A stretch of DNA of 64,000 nt from Anolis sagrei (GCF_037176765.1 NC_090025.1:75493545-75557544), one strand, 5' to 3'. Positions 42,776 to 54,728 are shown, counted from the stretch's first letter. Program-made: numbers and translations. Notes: generated from the sequence alone by a model not told the origin.

Positions 42776-43410
42776 AGTGTTCCCTCGCTACTTGCAGGTA
42801 GCTTTTCTGTGAGTTTTTGTGGTACTCGTTCTGCACATGCGTAGTACACCTGCCATTGGTCCACAGCCCTGCCAGCGGTTGTCAATCCCAGCTTGTTTAC
42901 CCTCCCGGGCAGCCAATGAGGCTCAGAGGTGAGGCCGCCTCCCAGTTTATGAGGCCGCCTCCCAGTTTATGAATGGTTGCCATTGCCCAGAGCAGCGTTC
43001 TAATCCCGCCTCCTGGCAACAATGGAGTGTGGAAAGGGGTTTCACTACCTCACTACCTCTGAGGATGCTTGCCATAGATACAGGTGAAACGTCATGAGAA
43101 TGCCTCTAGAACATGGCCACATAACCCAAAAAAACCCACAACAACCCAGTGATTCCGGCCATGAAAGCCTTCGACAATACAATTTACATACTGTTTTGAA
43201 GAACATTTTCATTCATAAAAAAGGGAGAGAGGAGATACAAAGCAGTATGAAAATTACAGCCTGATAGTCCCTTCCTTATAGCTAGCAAAAAAAAAAGTGT
43301 GTATATACACACACACACACATACATACAGCATCCCTATTTTGCAGATTTTCACTTTTCGCGGATGGTCCTGGAACTTAACACCCATGATAAGTGAGGAA
43401 ATACTGTATA
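42776..43410. mobile_element. MITE (cctcgcttat-type ends) hosting a Penelope fragment
   Basis: Left gtgttccctcgctacttgca; right cacccatgataagtgaggaa then atactgta. TA at both borders fits a Tc1/mariner-like origin. Contains a tandem 20-bp duplication (42931-42970), a Penelope-type terminal fragment (43045-43185) and a CA microsatellite (43305-43330). Confidence 0.5.
43045..43185. mobile_element. Penelope-like terminal repeat fragment
   Basis: ctgaggatgcttgccataga through ccggccatgaaagccttcga. Confidence 0.7.
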
Positions 43411-43584
43411 TCTAATTGGAGGAAAATACAAAAACACAAGGGGAATTCTTCCACCTTGGAGAACATTTGATGTTAATTTGGAATAATTAACATCAATACG
43501 TAATTTTTTTTCCTCCCTATGAAAGCAATTGAAAGAGAAGTGAGGAAAAGAGGCTGAAAAGAATCTGAATCTCAGGCTACTCAC

Positions 43585-43693
43585 CCGTGCGAAGTCAAAA
43601 GCATATCTGTAAATAAGTTTAAAATTTGTAGGTTCATTTAATAAGGATCTCAAATAATCCAAAGAATTTCTTAGCTTCTCTGTGGTATCACAT
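43585..43693 (-). CDS. DCUN1D4: DCUN1D4 exon 8
   Basis: Acceptor tggcag|ATGTGA; the first A completes Gln, then 36 codons from [19 protein letters not shown] to [13 protein letters not shown], donor CGG|gtgagt. Part of the conserved PONY helices. Small substitutions (LLNEP for human FLNDS) sit in a surface loop. Confidence 0.97.
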
Positions 43694-44084
43694 CTGCCAA
43701 ATTAAAAACAATACATCCATTTAAAATTCAGAATTTTATTGATTTTATAACCATCATACATTTTTTTGGGATTTTATATGCTGGCTTTCCAGAAAGCTTA
43801 AAGATTTAGAGCAAAAACATTGTATGAATTAACCATGCTGTACATACTAATCAAAAAATTAGAAGACCTACAAAAAATTGTACAATTCACAGAGATTCAG
43901 GCAAAGGAGCTATAGGCATGGGGGGCAGGCGGGCAGAGAATCAGGCATACAAAGTATACTGGAAATTATTAAATCAAAATATGCAGAAATTTCAGTTCTT
44001 GCAGAGAGTGGAATTAAAATTTGTAAGATAATAATGCATCATTGCCGAATCTACTTCACTTCTGATGATTACGATAATACTTAC

Positions 44085-44176
44085 TGCAGAGATGTCATTC
44101 CTTTTAGCCATTCTTGTAATGTAAAGTAACCCATATTCTGAGCATCCAGCTTCCAAGCTAACACAAGCATAACTAC
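44085..44176 (-). CDS. DCUN1D4: DCUN1D4 exon 7
   Basis: Acceptor aattag|GTAGTT, then [20 protein letters not shown] and [10 protein letters not shown] plus two bases, donor CA|gtaagt. Every residue agrees with the human sequence as recalled. Confidence 0.97.
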
Positions 44177-44482
44177 CTAATTTAAAAGAAAAAAAATATT
44201 ACAATAGTTGAAGACTTTACTCTCTAGAACATAAACCTCGGTTTATATTCAGAAGCATTAATCACCACTCCTCATGACTCTAAGTACCTTGACAGCGGTC
44301 TTTTTCACTCCTACTTTCATGGACAAAGAAATGTAGGAGGAAACAGCTGAGATGCATAGACAAGAGATTTCTGTCAAAACATCTCAAAACCTTCAATGAA
44401 GAGAGAGGGGAGTTACAGAATGCATTCCTTGCCTTGTTGGCCTAGGCCTTTGTTTTTGATGAAGAGTAAAAGTTAAACGTAC

Positions 44483-44553
44483 GTTTTCTGGTTCAACTCC
44501 AATATCCTCACAGAATTTCTCCATTCCTTCAGGACCCACAATATCATCTGTTC
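44483..44553 (-). CDS. DCUN1D4: DCUN1D4 exon 6
   Basis: Acceptor ttctag|GAACAG, 23 codons reading [20 protein letters not shown] then PEN, donor AAC|gtacgt. This is the first EF-hand-like helix pair of the DCN1 fold. Confidence 0.97.
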
Positions 44554-44823
44554 CTAGAAGCAAATGAGATTGTGTTACTTTACTTTCACTTCAGAAGTCA
44601 CTGTTAATATTTACAAAAAGTCCAAAATATCTGAGTTGTTCATACACTGCATTCTCACAAATACATAATTGTCTAAACAGTGTGGTATGTGTAAAAAGGA
44701 CCTCCGCCAATGGTAAAGAAGCTGCCACCAAATGGTAAAGAGACGCTACCAATTAGTGAGGAAGCGCCTAGGTTTAGGAGAGAGGAGCCACTGATTTGTA
44801 AAAGGCTCTGGTATTAAAGGCTC

Positions 44824-45477
44824 TGTTTGTGTTGTGAGGTAATTTTGGTAGAGTGGGTACACCGAACGTAGAATTAATGGAGATGAGGCAGTTTTTAAAA
44901 ACCAAAGAGAACAAGTTTATTTTTAAACAAAGCGTATGGTTGCAGTATGAAGATGTTAAGCTTGGCAAATACTTGATGGTTACATGTAACTTGGTTGCGA
45001 TACAATTCAGACTTTCGATGTTACAACTTATGAACTCTTGCTGTGGTGAAGCACTTTATTAACCAGTGTTCCCTGCAGTGAATAGTCTCTCTGTTTGATC
45101 TATCCTAGATCAAACTACAGATCCCTAGTCTTTTTCCGACTAACGATCTTAGCCAGCCTCTGTTAGTTCTTTCTAACTAAAGCAACTAACCAGGTTTTCC
45201 CCTTCAGCTTCCTAGCTGAAGAAATCTCTACTATTCACGAACACTAAACCCTGACTCTTCACTTCTTCACTCCTCAGAGTCTAAAACCTGACTCTGCTTC
45301 TCTCTCAGAATCTCCAGCCTGACTCTGCTGCTCTCTCAGAGTCTTCCCCCCTAACTCTGCTGCTCTCTCAGAGTCTCCCGCCTGACTGACTCTAACTGTC
45401 ACTTTTCAAAACCTTCACTCTCTAAGCTCCTCCCACCTCCTCTTCTGCCTCGTTTCCATGGTAACACATTTCTCACA
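44824..45477 (-). mobile_element. LTR-type fossil (probable solo LTR) in DCUN1D4 intron 5
   Basis: About 650 bp that on the minus strand runs from TGTGAGAAATG to a terminal ...CA. It has an internal ~45-bp tandem repeat of cagagtc motifs (45290-45385) and AATAAA-type signals in its 3' half. No gag, pol or env sequence is next to it. Treated as an old retrovirus-like LTR; exact family and target duplication could not be resolved. Confidence 0.5.
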
Positions 45478-45804
45478 GCTAGGCCGCTCCAGCCTTAGGG
45501 CAACCGATGCAAACATAAATACAGTTATAAGCATATTATTATAAACACTTCTGTACATATGCATAGGGCAGCAGACTCCAGGGTCAAATGCTTCTGTTCA
45601 GCCTGTCCCTCTATGGAATTTCACCTTAATGGCACACATCCATGCATCTTGTAAAATGCAGAAGCTCAGAGGTTTCAACTGCTTGTTAAATTAAAATGTT
45701 GAAAGCCTATCTCTCCCACAACTGTGCTTAAATTATAATAAAGCTCAGTTTCTTTTATCTTTGTAGATTTAAAGCTATTCTTCAATCAATTAACAGAATC
45801 TGCT

Positions 45805-46310
45805 ATTCAAATATTAAATATGAAGCAATTAAAACATGATTTAGGGCATAATTTAGAGCAATTAGAACATGATTTCAACAGAAAGGAGGAAACCATGAAA
45901 ATGAACAAAATCTGGCTACCAGTATTAAAAAAAACCTCTAAAATCAAAACAGTAAATAAAGAACAACACTCAAAAACAGCAGAATTCCAAACAAGAAACA
46001 ACCAAGGCCAGCTAATCACTTCCCAACAAAGGATTCCCCCAGGCAGTATGCAGCCAGACCTTGAAGCTGCAAGGTCATTACATGTAAATCAAGGTGGCCA
46101 ATTGCAATATTCACACCTGCCTCAAACAGACAAGAGTTCTTTCTCCCATCCTGGACTTTCCACAGATATATAAACCCCGCTTGCCTAGTTTCCAACAGAC
46201 ACCACAACTTCTGAGGATGCCTGCCATAGGTGAAATGTCAAGGGAGAATGCTTCTGGAACATGGCCATACAGCTAAGAAAACTCACAGCAACCCAGTGAT
46301 TTAGGTCTAT
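45805..46310 (+). mobile_element. Penelope-like element, 3' end
   Basis: Coding remnant FNRKEETMKMNKIWLPVLKK parallels the C-terminal tail at 20070-20130 and ends in the terminal sequence cacagcaacccagtgattt. Confidence 0.7.
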
Positions 46311-46414
46311 AAGCTACTGTGCCATTTGGCGAATCACAATTTTCATAAATGCAAATTTTAAAAAACAACATTTAAGAATTTTCAGTACAAAAAATAAATT
46401 TACATTTTGGGGAA

Positions 46415-46725
46415 TACTAAGGCAATGACAAACCCCTTCTGAGCAAATTTTGCCAAGAAAACCTCAATAAGGTTGCCATATGTAGGAAATAACTTGATGT
46501 CACTCAGCAACAAAAGGCAATGGATGATGGCTTGAGCGATGGACTAGAGTCCTGCAAGAGTAGGAATCAAATCTCTCCTCAGTCAAGAAATCCCATTGGG
46601 ATATCTTGGGCATGTTATACTCTTTCATTCTCTGAGGAAGGCAATGATAAACCTGCTCTGAAGAGATTTTGTCAAGAAAACCTCATGATAGGGTCAGCGT
46701 AAGAATGGCCTTGGGATACATGATA
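46415..46725 (+). mobile_element. Two type C SINE tails in tandem
   Basis: aatgacaaaccccttctgag and ttttgccaagaaaacctcaa, then a second copy with gaaggcaatgataaacctgc and ttttgtcaagaaaacctcat. Confidence 0.6.
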
Positions 46726-46888
46726 ACAACAACAAAAAATTCAGAATTTGTCAATTTATTATTTCAGTGATTTGCACGCTTCATTATGCAAATTGATGTG
46801 TGCATGCATTGATATGTGTGATTATTTTCTCTTAAAATGTGAGAATTATCTGTTTGATCATGAGTAAACAAAGCACATATCTGCTTAC

Positions 46889-46980
46889 CCGCATATTCAT
46901 AGAACCATTCTAAGCATCTCTTGCTTAGAAACATGTCATCTTCTGTCTTTATTCTAGCAGAATCATATTTTCTGTACATA
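46889..46980 (-). CDS. DCUN1D4: DCUN1D4 exon 5
   Basis: Acceptor cactag|TATGTAC, 30 codons from [15 protein letters not shown] to [11 protein letters not shown], donor GCGG|gtaagc. Begins the PONY domain with the conserved [10 protein letters not shown] segment. Differences from human are mainly the ED/MFL substitutions in the linker. Confidence 0.97.
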
Positions 46981-47160
46981 CTAGTGATGAAGAGACAGAA
47001 AACAACAATCCTGTATTAGACACATAACCATTATGAGGTTGTTATTATATGTCACTGAAACTGATCCACCAAAATCCACCTTAAAATCCAGCCAACTGCA
47101 GACCTATAGCACTGGCAAGAAGAGCTCTGAAGAATGCATCCAGCCCCATCCTGCTATCAA

Positions 47161-47405
47161 CTTTTTTTTATCGGGTCAAAAGTGAATTGAAAATATACTG
47201 CAAATCGCTTCTGGTGTGAGAGAAGTGGCAACTGCAAGGACTTTGCACAGGGAATGCCCGGATGTGTTACCATCCTGTGGAAGTCTTCTCTCATGTCTGG
47301 GGTTGACAGATGAAAGCTCACCCCATTCCAGAGATTCAAACTACCAACCTTCAGGTCTTCAGGTCAGCAGTTCAGCCGGCACAAAGGTTTAACCCATTGC
47401 ACCAC
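47161..47405 (-). mobile_element. tRNA-derived SINE, type B
   Basis: tttatcgggtcaaaagtgaa through ggtttaacccattgcaccac; diverged. Confidence 0.75.
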
Positions 47406-48254
47406 TACAATGGAACTGCTGCAAGGTCTTATTGCAACTCCTTAGTACATCACAGATTGATGTTGGGAGGGGACTGGACCTGTCATCCTCTAATTCCCCA
47501 TTGTTAGCACCTCAAAACTCAATTCCTCAATACAGATGGCTGGATTTTAAGATGGGTTTGGGGGTCATGTACAATCATGGCAATGGTCAGTATGATGTAA
47601 CTGACTAACAAAATGAGAACTGTCATGTTTCCATTCTATAAAATATACCAAAATATTTAAATACATATTGAAATAGATCCTCACTCTTAGCTAATCCACA
47701 TCTCTTCAGAGATTTGAAACACGTAAAACCTACCAGAAGCAAAACAATTCACAACTGTGTAACTGAGCATCCCCAGTCATGAATTTTTATACTGAAATCT
47801 AAACCATATAAATGGCACTCTTGAAGCAGGAGAAAGTCTATAATTTAACTTTCTGGGATAATCAGATGATAGATACATAAACTGAAGCAATGAAAAGGGC
47901 AACATTAGGCAGCCCTTCTCCCAGCATATTCTAGAATTTTTCTTTGAATTTTTAGCAATCAAATCTCTTTCTCTTCCCCACCCCTCATACATACATATAT
48001 ACATACAGAGAGAGAGGAAAAAATATGCAGTACTGATCCTTGTTCCTTTACCTAACTAACCAGTTTCCTGAATTTGGAAGAAATCAGAAACTGCAGTTCT
48101 TGCAATCTGTAACAAGAATGTAAATACTCTGCCCCCTCTACACAGTTAGGAAAGAAATAACTAAATGAACACGTTCATTACATATTGTGCACACACAAGC
48201 TAAATTTTGTTTAATCTGAGATGAACCAGTGTTTTTGTCCTCATCTACTTAAGT

Positions 48255-48385
48255 TTAATGACTACACCTTTTGGAGGTGTCTATGGACAACGCTGGCTCT
48301 TTGGCTTAGAAATGGAGATGAGCCCCAACCCCCAGAGTAGGACACAACTGGAATTAATGTCAAGGGAAAATCTTTACCTATATAC
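48255..48385 (+). mobile_element. Sauria-type SINE, 3' fragment
   Basis: ggacaacgctggctctttgg, cttagaaatggagatgagcc and the tail aagggaaaatctttaccta. Confidence 0.75.
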
Positions 48386-48521
48386 CGGTAATTGCTCAAA
48401 GAAACAAGCTATTTGCTAGATACTAAGGTAAACCAAGTAAATATGCCACCTCCACTTAGTAGGCCCCTTCTACCCAGATTCCTAGGATAAAAGTGGTTTC
48501 ATAACTAAGAGAATTACATAC

Positions 48522-48636
48522 CCATCATGTCTACTCTTTTTAGCTGATAAGTCATCTCCAGCTGCAGGTCGCCTCTTTTTCCTTGGAGGCATCACTTTGC
48601 TAAAGCAGTCTGAAGAACTGCAAGACCTGAGACTTC
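48522..48636 (-). CDS. DCUN1D4: DCUN1D4 exon 4 (basic, nuclear-signal-like segment)
   Basis: Acceptor ccacag|GAAGTC; 37 complete codons read [20 protein letters not shown] then [17 protein letters not shown], donor GATGG|gtatgt. Contains a bipartite basic cluster (RKKRRP, KKSRH), consistent with the nuclear location known for DCUN1D4/5. An internal Met (VMPPRK) is a plausible alternative start. Confidence 0.97.
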
Positions 48637-49029
48637 CTGTGGAATTAGGGAAGTGGGGGAAGAGAGAAAGAACATAGATTAAACAGGTGCAAAAAAATGT
48701 AGTTCTGCTCAGCCTCAAAAGTATTTAAAATAAACTAAAACTAAAAACACAAACTTTTTATAAGTTGAACAATAAACAATTATAACACAGCAGAAAGGCC
48801 AAAAAAGTACATCAGCAGGGAAGAATCCAAAGCACTATTCAGCCATCTCTAAAAACAGTAAATGATAAAAATAGACTGAAATTTAAAAGATCTGGGGAAA
48901 TATAAGCATTGGTACCTGGTGCCTGAAACTGCAATCAATAGGGCTAGGTGTACAAACTTAGAGGGTATCGATTCTACAAAACGAAAATTCAAATTTCCTA
49001 TCAATAAAATATTACAGAAGTTAGAAAAT

Positions 49030-49675
49030 ATGTTAAGTGTAGACGGCTCAGGTCCAGGCTATTTGGCTGATGGTATCCCCTTGTACGAACCTGCCCAAGC
49101 TCTGAGATCTTCAGGAAAGGTCCTTCTCTCGGTCCCAAATCCATCTCAAGTTCGGAAGGAACGAGAAGGCTTTCTCAGTGGCTTCCCCTCGACTCTGAAA
49201 CTCCCTGCCCTGGGAAGCCAGAATGGCCCCCTCCCTGCTGGCTTTCCGGTGGGCTAAACCCTTTTTTATTCAGACAGGATTTTAATGGTTTTTAAGATCA
49301 ATTCAGGGGGTGCTGTGATTTTTTAACTTGAATACGTTTTAATGGTTTTTAACTCTGAATTTTTAAATACTGTTTATATTTCATTCTGTTTTGATGTTTG
49401 CATATTTGTATATTTTAAATTGTACGTTTGTTTATTTACGGCATTTCTACCCTGCCTTTCTCCACCCTGGAGGGGACTCAAGTAGCTTACGCATAGGCAA
49501 CTATTCGATGCCATAAAACAATGTACAATTAAAATAAACATTTAAACAGAATTATAATATACATTAAAGCAATTAAAACATTTAAAACAATCTGCTTTTA
49601 TGGTAAGTTGCTTTTAGTTTCCTTCAGGAGAGATAAAGCAGGGTATAAATAAGTATAATAAATGAATAATAGAAG
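49030..49675 (+). mobile_element. L2-type LINE 3' end split by a reversed tail
   Basis: Plus-strand body: ggctcaggtccaggctattt, cgtacgaacctgcccaagc-like and aaggctttctcagtggcttc; the 3' tail ccttcaggagagataaagca is at 49622-49645. A minus-oriented L2/CR1-type tail (about 49431-49590, tttatttacggcatttctac) lies between. Confidence 0.65.
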
Positions 49676-49679
49676 GAGA

Positions 49680-52130
49680 ACAAATGCCAAGGGATATGTA
49701 AGTATGCTTTAAAAGGCACGTGGAGAGTGCAAGGGGGAAAGAGCACAATAATGTGTGCTCTGGATAAGCAAAGGCTGTTTGAAATGGGGTAGCTGAGTCG
49801 TAACGCCTCTAGAACCACTATCTGCATTTAAACTCCCTGATATAAGGAAACAGACAGTATCAGTATCAGTACAGCATGTAACTAACATCTTAATATGCTG
49901 AGCTTCACTTCCAGCTACCATTGTTGTGTACCTGTTTCAACCATTGCACTACCATTTTGTGGATTATGGGTCTAACATTCATAGCTTTCTGAAATGAATT
50001 CTAGGGACTGAACCCCATCTAGAATAGTTTGAACCTTATCTTCTTGGTCATTAACAGTAGCTCTGTCTTATCTAGATGTAATCCGCCACTCCTTGTTGAT
50101 TCCGTGTACTTTTTCTACATTTAGAATTTCTAAAAGAGAAGTTATCCTGAATATCAACAACAACAGTAAATACTTTATTTACAAGAGCGCGATTCCCTGC
50201 CCTACCTGGGCAACACCATTAATGGAGAATCAGTGGGAGTTATCCATTTGCTCACTCAGAAACTGATGGGTCTACTCTAGCTGAGACTAACCAATAGAAT
50301 TCAAATCAATATGCAATATCAGTCATGCCATAAATAACATACCATAAAAACAGTCAAATCTAGTGGTAAGACATCAACAATGTAGCATAATAACCTTATG
50401 TTTTCAATTGATTACTATTATTCAATTGATCAATTATTATTACCGTACTTACGGCATTATACACAAACCTGTCTGATTCTTATCTAGGACCAATTCAACT
50501 TGCTGTTATAACACATGTAATCTAGTCTTCTCTAACACTGTCCTCCTTAGCAGTTAGGGCAAACAACAAGAGCTGGAGACCCCTCCTCAAATATCAATGC
50601 TCCATCACTTTGTCCCATGCTCCCAAAAATGGTACCTGGTTTGGGTAGCTGGGTCTCTTAAATTCCTTGTAGCTAGTATCAGATGCTCTTTTCTGAACAG
50701 CCAGGGGAAGGGAGTCTGCTCAGGGAAGAACATCTATCTGCAACAGAACCTGGTCTAGAAACAAGTATTTAAAATCAGTCTTCTAGCAGCAGAATTGGGC
50801 ATATACAAGCTTCAGTTGAGGCACCTTTTCCCCATGATAACTCTTCTAGGAGTGAATTTCCCTTCCTAGGGGTAGATTTCTCTCACTTCATGTTATCTCA
50901 CCTCAGTTCTTAACTATGAGTCATTTGCAAGACGAATGTTTGTAACTTGGGGACTGCTTGTATTTGCAATTCATTTCTAGCAATAGGCCTCTTCCAACTG
51001 CTATTTTAGATATATGTCTTTTAGACTGCTTGATGAATGTCAGTTGTAACACTTCTTTCACAAAAAGCCTAGAAAAGCATGTTTAATTATGCATCAACAA
51101 TATGTACTATAGAGTATAGGCAAATAACTTTATAGTATTCTACTATTATAAATCTGTACTTTTTGCTCAGCTACAGCTTTATAATCAGAAACAGAGTCCG
51201 CTCTTGAGAATATGACACAAAGATAGAAGAAATTAAGCAACTCTTCATGCATCATCATTCTTCATACATGATCTATGTTTGTTGCAAACATGAAACAGCT
51301 GATCAGTTTGATTTAAAAGAACCTCTTAAAAAACTCAAGGGATGTTTAGTCAGCTTAGCTTCCGTTCTCTTGTTGACTTGTGTTGCCTCATGAAGCCAAA
51401 GAAACTTACCCAATGCCCATGTGTCGCAAACATTGCATCTCTCTCTCCTGCATTTTCAATAAGCAATACATATGTAGGACCACAACAAGTAAACACTTGC
51501 TTGGCATGCAAAAGTAGCAAGCCTAGCTACCTGCCTATCAGGGATTATCACTATTAGACCAAATAAACCAATGTTCTAATTTGTGTTTAAAATATCCTCC
51601 ATGGAACTTTGCATCAATTTAGGCAAGAAACCATACAACTAACATTAGCAACATCACAGAAACATGACTGTAAGTACTGCTGTTAAATATATATGGAATG
51701 TCTTGGCAATATAATTTACATGAACTTGATAAGCAAAGGTGAATGCTGTGAATAATGTTAACACTGCAGGCTGTGTGATAATACTGCATATTGAGGTTAT
51801 AGTTTTGAAAAATCGATCACAAGATATGGACCAAATTTTGAACCTGAATCCTCAAGATTATCTTTAAGAGCCATCACCTTATAAGCCTTTAGTCAATTAT
51901 TCTATACAAATTGTAAATCATACAGTGGTTTTAAATGCTAGATTATCTGTGTTCATTCTGTCCCCTAACAGGGAACCATGCAAGCAAACCATCCAGCAAC
52001 ATTATTATAATTTCTAGAGCACATAACACCTTTTCTTTTGTTAGTACACAATTTCTAGAACACAAAAAACAGGAAAGAAGTTTTCCCTAGACTTAACATT
52101 GCCAAAACTGCCACAAAACACGTGCACTTA
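49680..52130. other. DCUN1D4 intron 3, largely unassigned
   Basis: Mostly unique AT-rich sequence. A MITE end remnant (tttgtaacttggggactgct) is at 50939 and an L2-like tail (taaatactttatttacaaga) near 50165. No exon recognised. Confidence 0.4.
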
Positions 52131-52140
52131 AAAGTGTTAC

Positions 52141-52180
52141 CTGTTTGGCGATCGTCTTGACCAGCGTCTTCTGTCAAATT
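52141..52180 (-). CDS. DCUN1D4: DCUN1D4 exon 3 (40-nt microexon)
   Basis: Acceptor tttttag|AATTTG, then NLTEDAGQDDRQT plus one base, donor ACAG|gtaaca. Matches human NLTEDIGQDDHQT. The donor (gtaaca) is weaker than its neighbours. Variable inclusion would shift the frame, so downstream MPPRKK-type starts could be used in alternative transcripts. Confidence 0.95.
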
Positions 52181-52450
52181 CTAAAAAAAAATTAAACCAG
52201 TGCGATTAACAGAATTCAACTATTCTTATGTAGCTTTCATATAGTATCAGCTAGCCCATTTCGTCTTACTATTTTCCTCCCTCTTTTCACTTCTTCTCTG
52301 TCTTCAAAGCTTCTTGGGAGATGCCCCTCTTTTTTTCTCCCTGGTGTACTAATCAATAAAATGCTTCTAAAGATTTACTATGCTTTCTAAACCTGATGAA
52401 GTTTTAAAATTATGACCAGAAATCTAAGATGACATGTCAGAAAAAAACAT

Positions 52451-52590
52451 GTTTTGAAAAGAATTCTGCCCCATCTTTTAGAAGAGGCTTTCAAGATGGG
52501 TTAATGATTAAAACTCTGAAGGAAAAACATTACCATATAACTCCATATTTGAGTAGAAATCTTAGATTCCCACTGTACATGGAAACATAA
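52451..52590. repeat. 140-bp direct duplicate, copy 1
   Basis: ttttgaaaagaattctgccc through acatggaaacataa; about 90% alike to 55753-55894 by eye. Confidence 0.8.
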
Positions 52591-52676
52591 GGCAAATTCT
52601 TAGCAATTTCCTCCAACAATCCTTAACAGTCAAAATATATGGAGATAGTGGCTAACCGGCCAACATTGTGTAAGTA

Positions 52677-53237
52677 CAGGGTGAGGCAGCATAACTTCCT
52701 TTTTTAAAATGCACACCCTTCAGTTGGTTGAAGACGTAGCAGAGCGCTAGTGATCTCGTTCGAGAGGCAGGAGTATAAAGTTTTGTCCTGTCACAGTTCA
52801 GTTGCCATCATGCGTTCAAACAGTGAGGAGCGTGCTTTTGCCGTTGAGGCCTACTTTTCGAGCGGATTTGGGAGTGGCCGGCCCGCTCTCCAGATTTGGC
52901 CCCTTGTGATTTTTTTCTATGGGGTTTTTGAAATCCCATGTTTATATGAACCGTCCAAGGACCCTACAAGATTTGAAGACCAACATCCAGGAAGAAATTG
53001 ACAACGTAACAACTGCTATGCTGGCAAGAGTCATGACAAACGACAGAAATGGGTTTACTCAGTGAATGGAGAATGGAGAATGGAGGACGTCACCTACCTA
53101 AAGTTTTGTTTTACGTCACCTACGTAAAACAAAACTTTAGGTATGCGCCTACATTATAAAATAAATAGAAAAATTTCTGATTCATACAATGGGTTTTATT
53201 AAATTTTGAAAAAAGGAAGTTATGCTGCCTCACCCTG
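52677..53237 (+). mobile_element. Mariner-type element, internally deleted (561 bp), young-looking
   Basis: Inverted ends start cagggtgaggcagcataact and are identical over the first 29 bases; TA flanks both sides. Inside are an N-terminal transposase piece (MRSNSEERAFAVEAYFSSG) joined to a C-terminal piece with WPARSPDLAPCDFFLWGFLK, which holds the last catalytic Asp, and EEIDNVTTAMLARVMTNDRN. The rest of the catalytic domain is deleted. It is in DCUN1D4 intron 2. Confidence 0.9.
53095..53143. repeat. Perfect 22-bp hairpin inside the mariner-type element
   Basis: Left arm 53095-53116 begins tacctaaagttttgttttac; right arm 53122-53143 is its exact complement; 5-base loop. Confidence 0.9.
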
Positions 53238-53239
53238 TA

Positions 53240-54650
53240 TTTGAATTTAGATATTCATAAATATCCCCAGAAGGAATGAACTCTGAAATGGCTGCAACAG
53301 TGATATGGAAAACAACAATGTAAGGAAACTATAACATGAAGGAGTTGTAACATATCATTGGGACTGCAAAGTGAAAGAAATCAAAGCCCTCAAAATCTTC
53401 AGTATCAGAAAAAGAGAGAATTTCTGGGAAAGTAATCAAGAAAGCAACAGGCAGAGGACTCCAAACACATCTCAACATATTCTAGGAAAGGAGCATTATT
53501 CCAAATAGCCTATTGCCTGTTAAACCTCCAGGCACCGACATTTTACAAGTTCAAGTAGATGTTGCAATATCAAGGAAAGAAGATCTGGGTGTAAAAATGG
53601 GAGCCGAAGTATCAACTACTCTGTTAAACAATGGGAGAAGTATGTGAGTTGGGTGCAAGTACATGAAGGCAAAGTTGAAATGTTGCTTATTCTCAACATT
53701 CTCAAACTACATTTCTTTGGGAAGACAAAACATTCTTTTCATTCAGTCATGCCTCAGCTCATCCATTGGGAAGGAATGTTATGTGTCCCTGGACATCGCT
53801 GCTATCGTGGCTGACAAAAAATATATCCTTTCTGATTGACAGTAAGAATGTGGGCAGGGGAGCTTCATTTCCAGCCACCTCCATCTGTGAAGATGGGCTA
53901 AGAATAAAGTCCCCATCACCACCACTGCCATCTCTTGCCTTTGAAAAAATGCCAACAACCTGTCTTTCCAGTATAATACCCAAGCTCTGTTGTGTTTCCA
54001 GAAGAGTAACAGATTTGTTATGCTTCCAGAAGTTTTATCCCCAAGTGCTATGTACAAGCAAGCAAGGTAACAGTTGTAGGGAAAAAAACTTTTTTAATGA
54101 ATTCTCACATGTTTAATTCTTATAAACTACTGAAAAGTCATAGTTAGCTCAAGAGAACATGTTGGGGCACTTGGAGTGAAATAAATAAATGATGTATCAA
54201 GTTACAAGTATGCATATTGAAATAAAGTAATTTAGCCAATATACCTCTGAAAACAAAAACAAAAATACAATAGAATACAATCTGAATTAAGCATATGCTG
54301 TGATTTGTGATCCACCTCTCAAACCTGTACAAAACTGAGTATAATTTTATTCGCATGAGCTCCCTTCTATTTATTAGCTGCACTACTAATAGCAAAACAG
54401 TGACACTCACTGCAACAGCTAAGAAATTACTACTATCCAAGTAACTGGTATACTATTACTACTACAGCATGGTGATATTGCAGCTATAGTATAAACAACA
54501 TACTTCAGATGTATTAACAATGAACATTCATGCAAAGGTGAACAGGCATGTGGAGAGTTAATGGAACCAAAAAATTTACCCATGATCAAGATTACAAGAT
54601 TTTAAAATATGCATTGAAGACTACAAAATTAGCAGAAAGGAAATGGCATG
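53240..54650. other. DCUN1D4 intron 2, unassigned sequence
   Basis: No recognisable repeat or exon. Confidence 0.45.
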
Positions 54651-54657
54651 TGATTAC

Positions 54658-54728
54658 CAGCCTATTAAGAGTGTGGTAAATCTTGTGAATATTTGCCAAT
54701 GTTGATAGATGAGAGTTCAGCTGAAAAT
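54658..54728 (-). CDS. DCUN1D4: DCUN1D4 exon 2
   Basis: Acceptor ttctag|ATTTTCAG. The first two bases complete an Asn codon, then 23 codons read [20 protein letters not shown] and NRL, donor CTG|gtaatc. Near-identical to the N-terminal block of human DCUN1D4. The codon split shows an upstream exon must supply the start, probably a short MHSDAAAV-type exon. Confidence 0.95.

Larger units (their letters stand above)
35945..54728 (-). other. DCUN1D4: DCUN1D4 gene, 3' UTR plus ten coding exons (first coding exon not found)
   Basis: DCN1-like protein 4, a scaffold-type co-E3 that binds acetylated UBE2M/UBE2F and cullins and promotes NEDD8 transfer. Ten minus-strand exons (71, 40, 115, 92, 71, 92, 109, 105, 103 and 56 nt) have consensus borders and consistent phases. 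They give 283 residues plus a split Asn codon; adding the short human-type first exon would restore the usual 292. Visible: the basic nuclear-localisation-like segment [13 protein letters not shown], the EF-hand-like half of the PONY domain, and the C-terminal cullin-binding part with GAWPVLLDEF, which holds the A and second D of the DAD patch. Convergent with SGCB. Introns host SINEs, LINEs, an LTR fossil and a mariner-type element. Confidence 0.97.
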
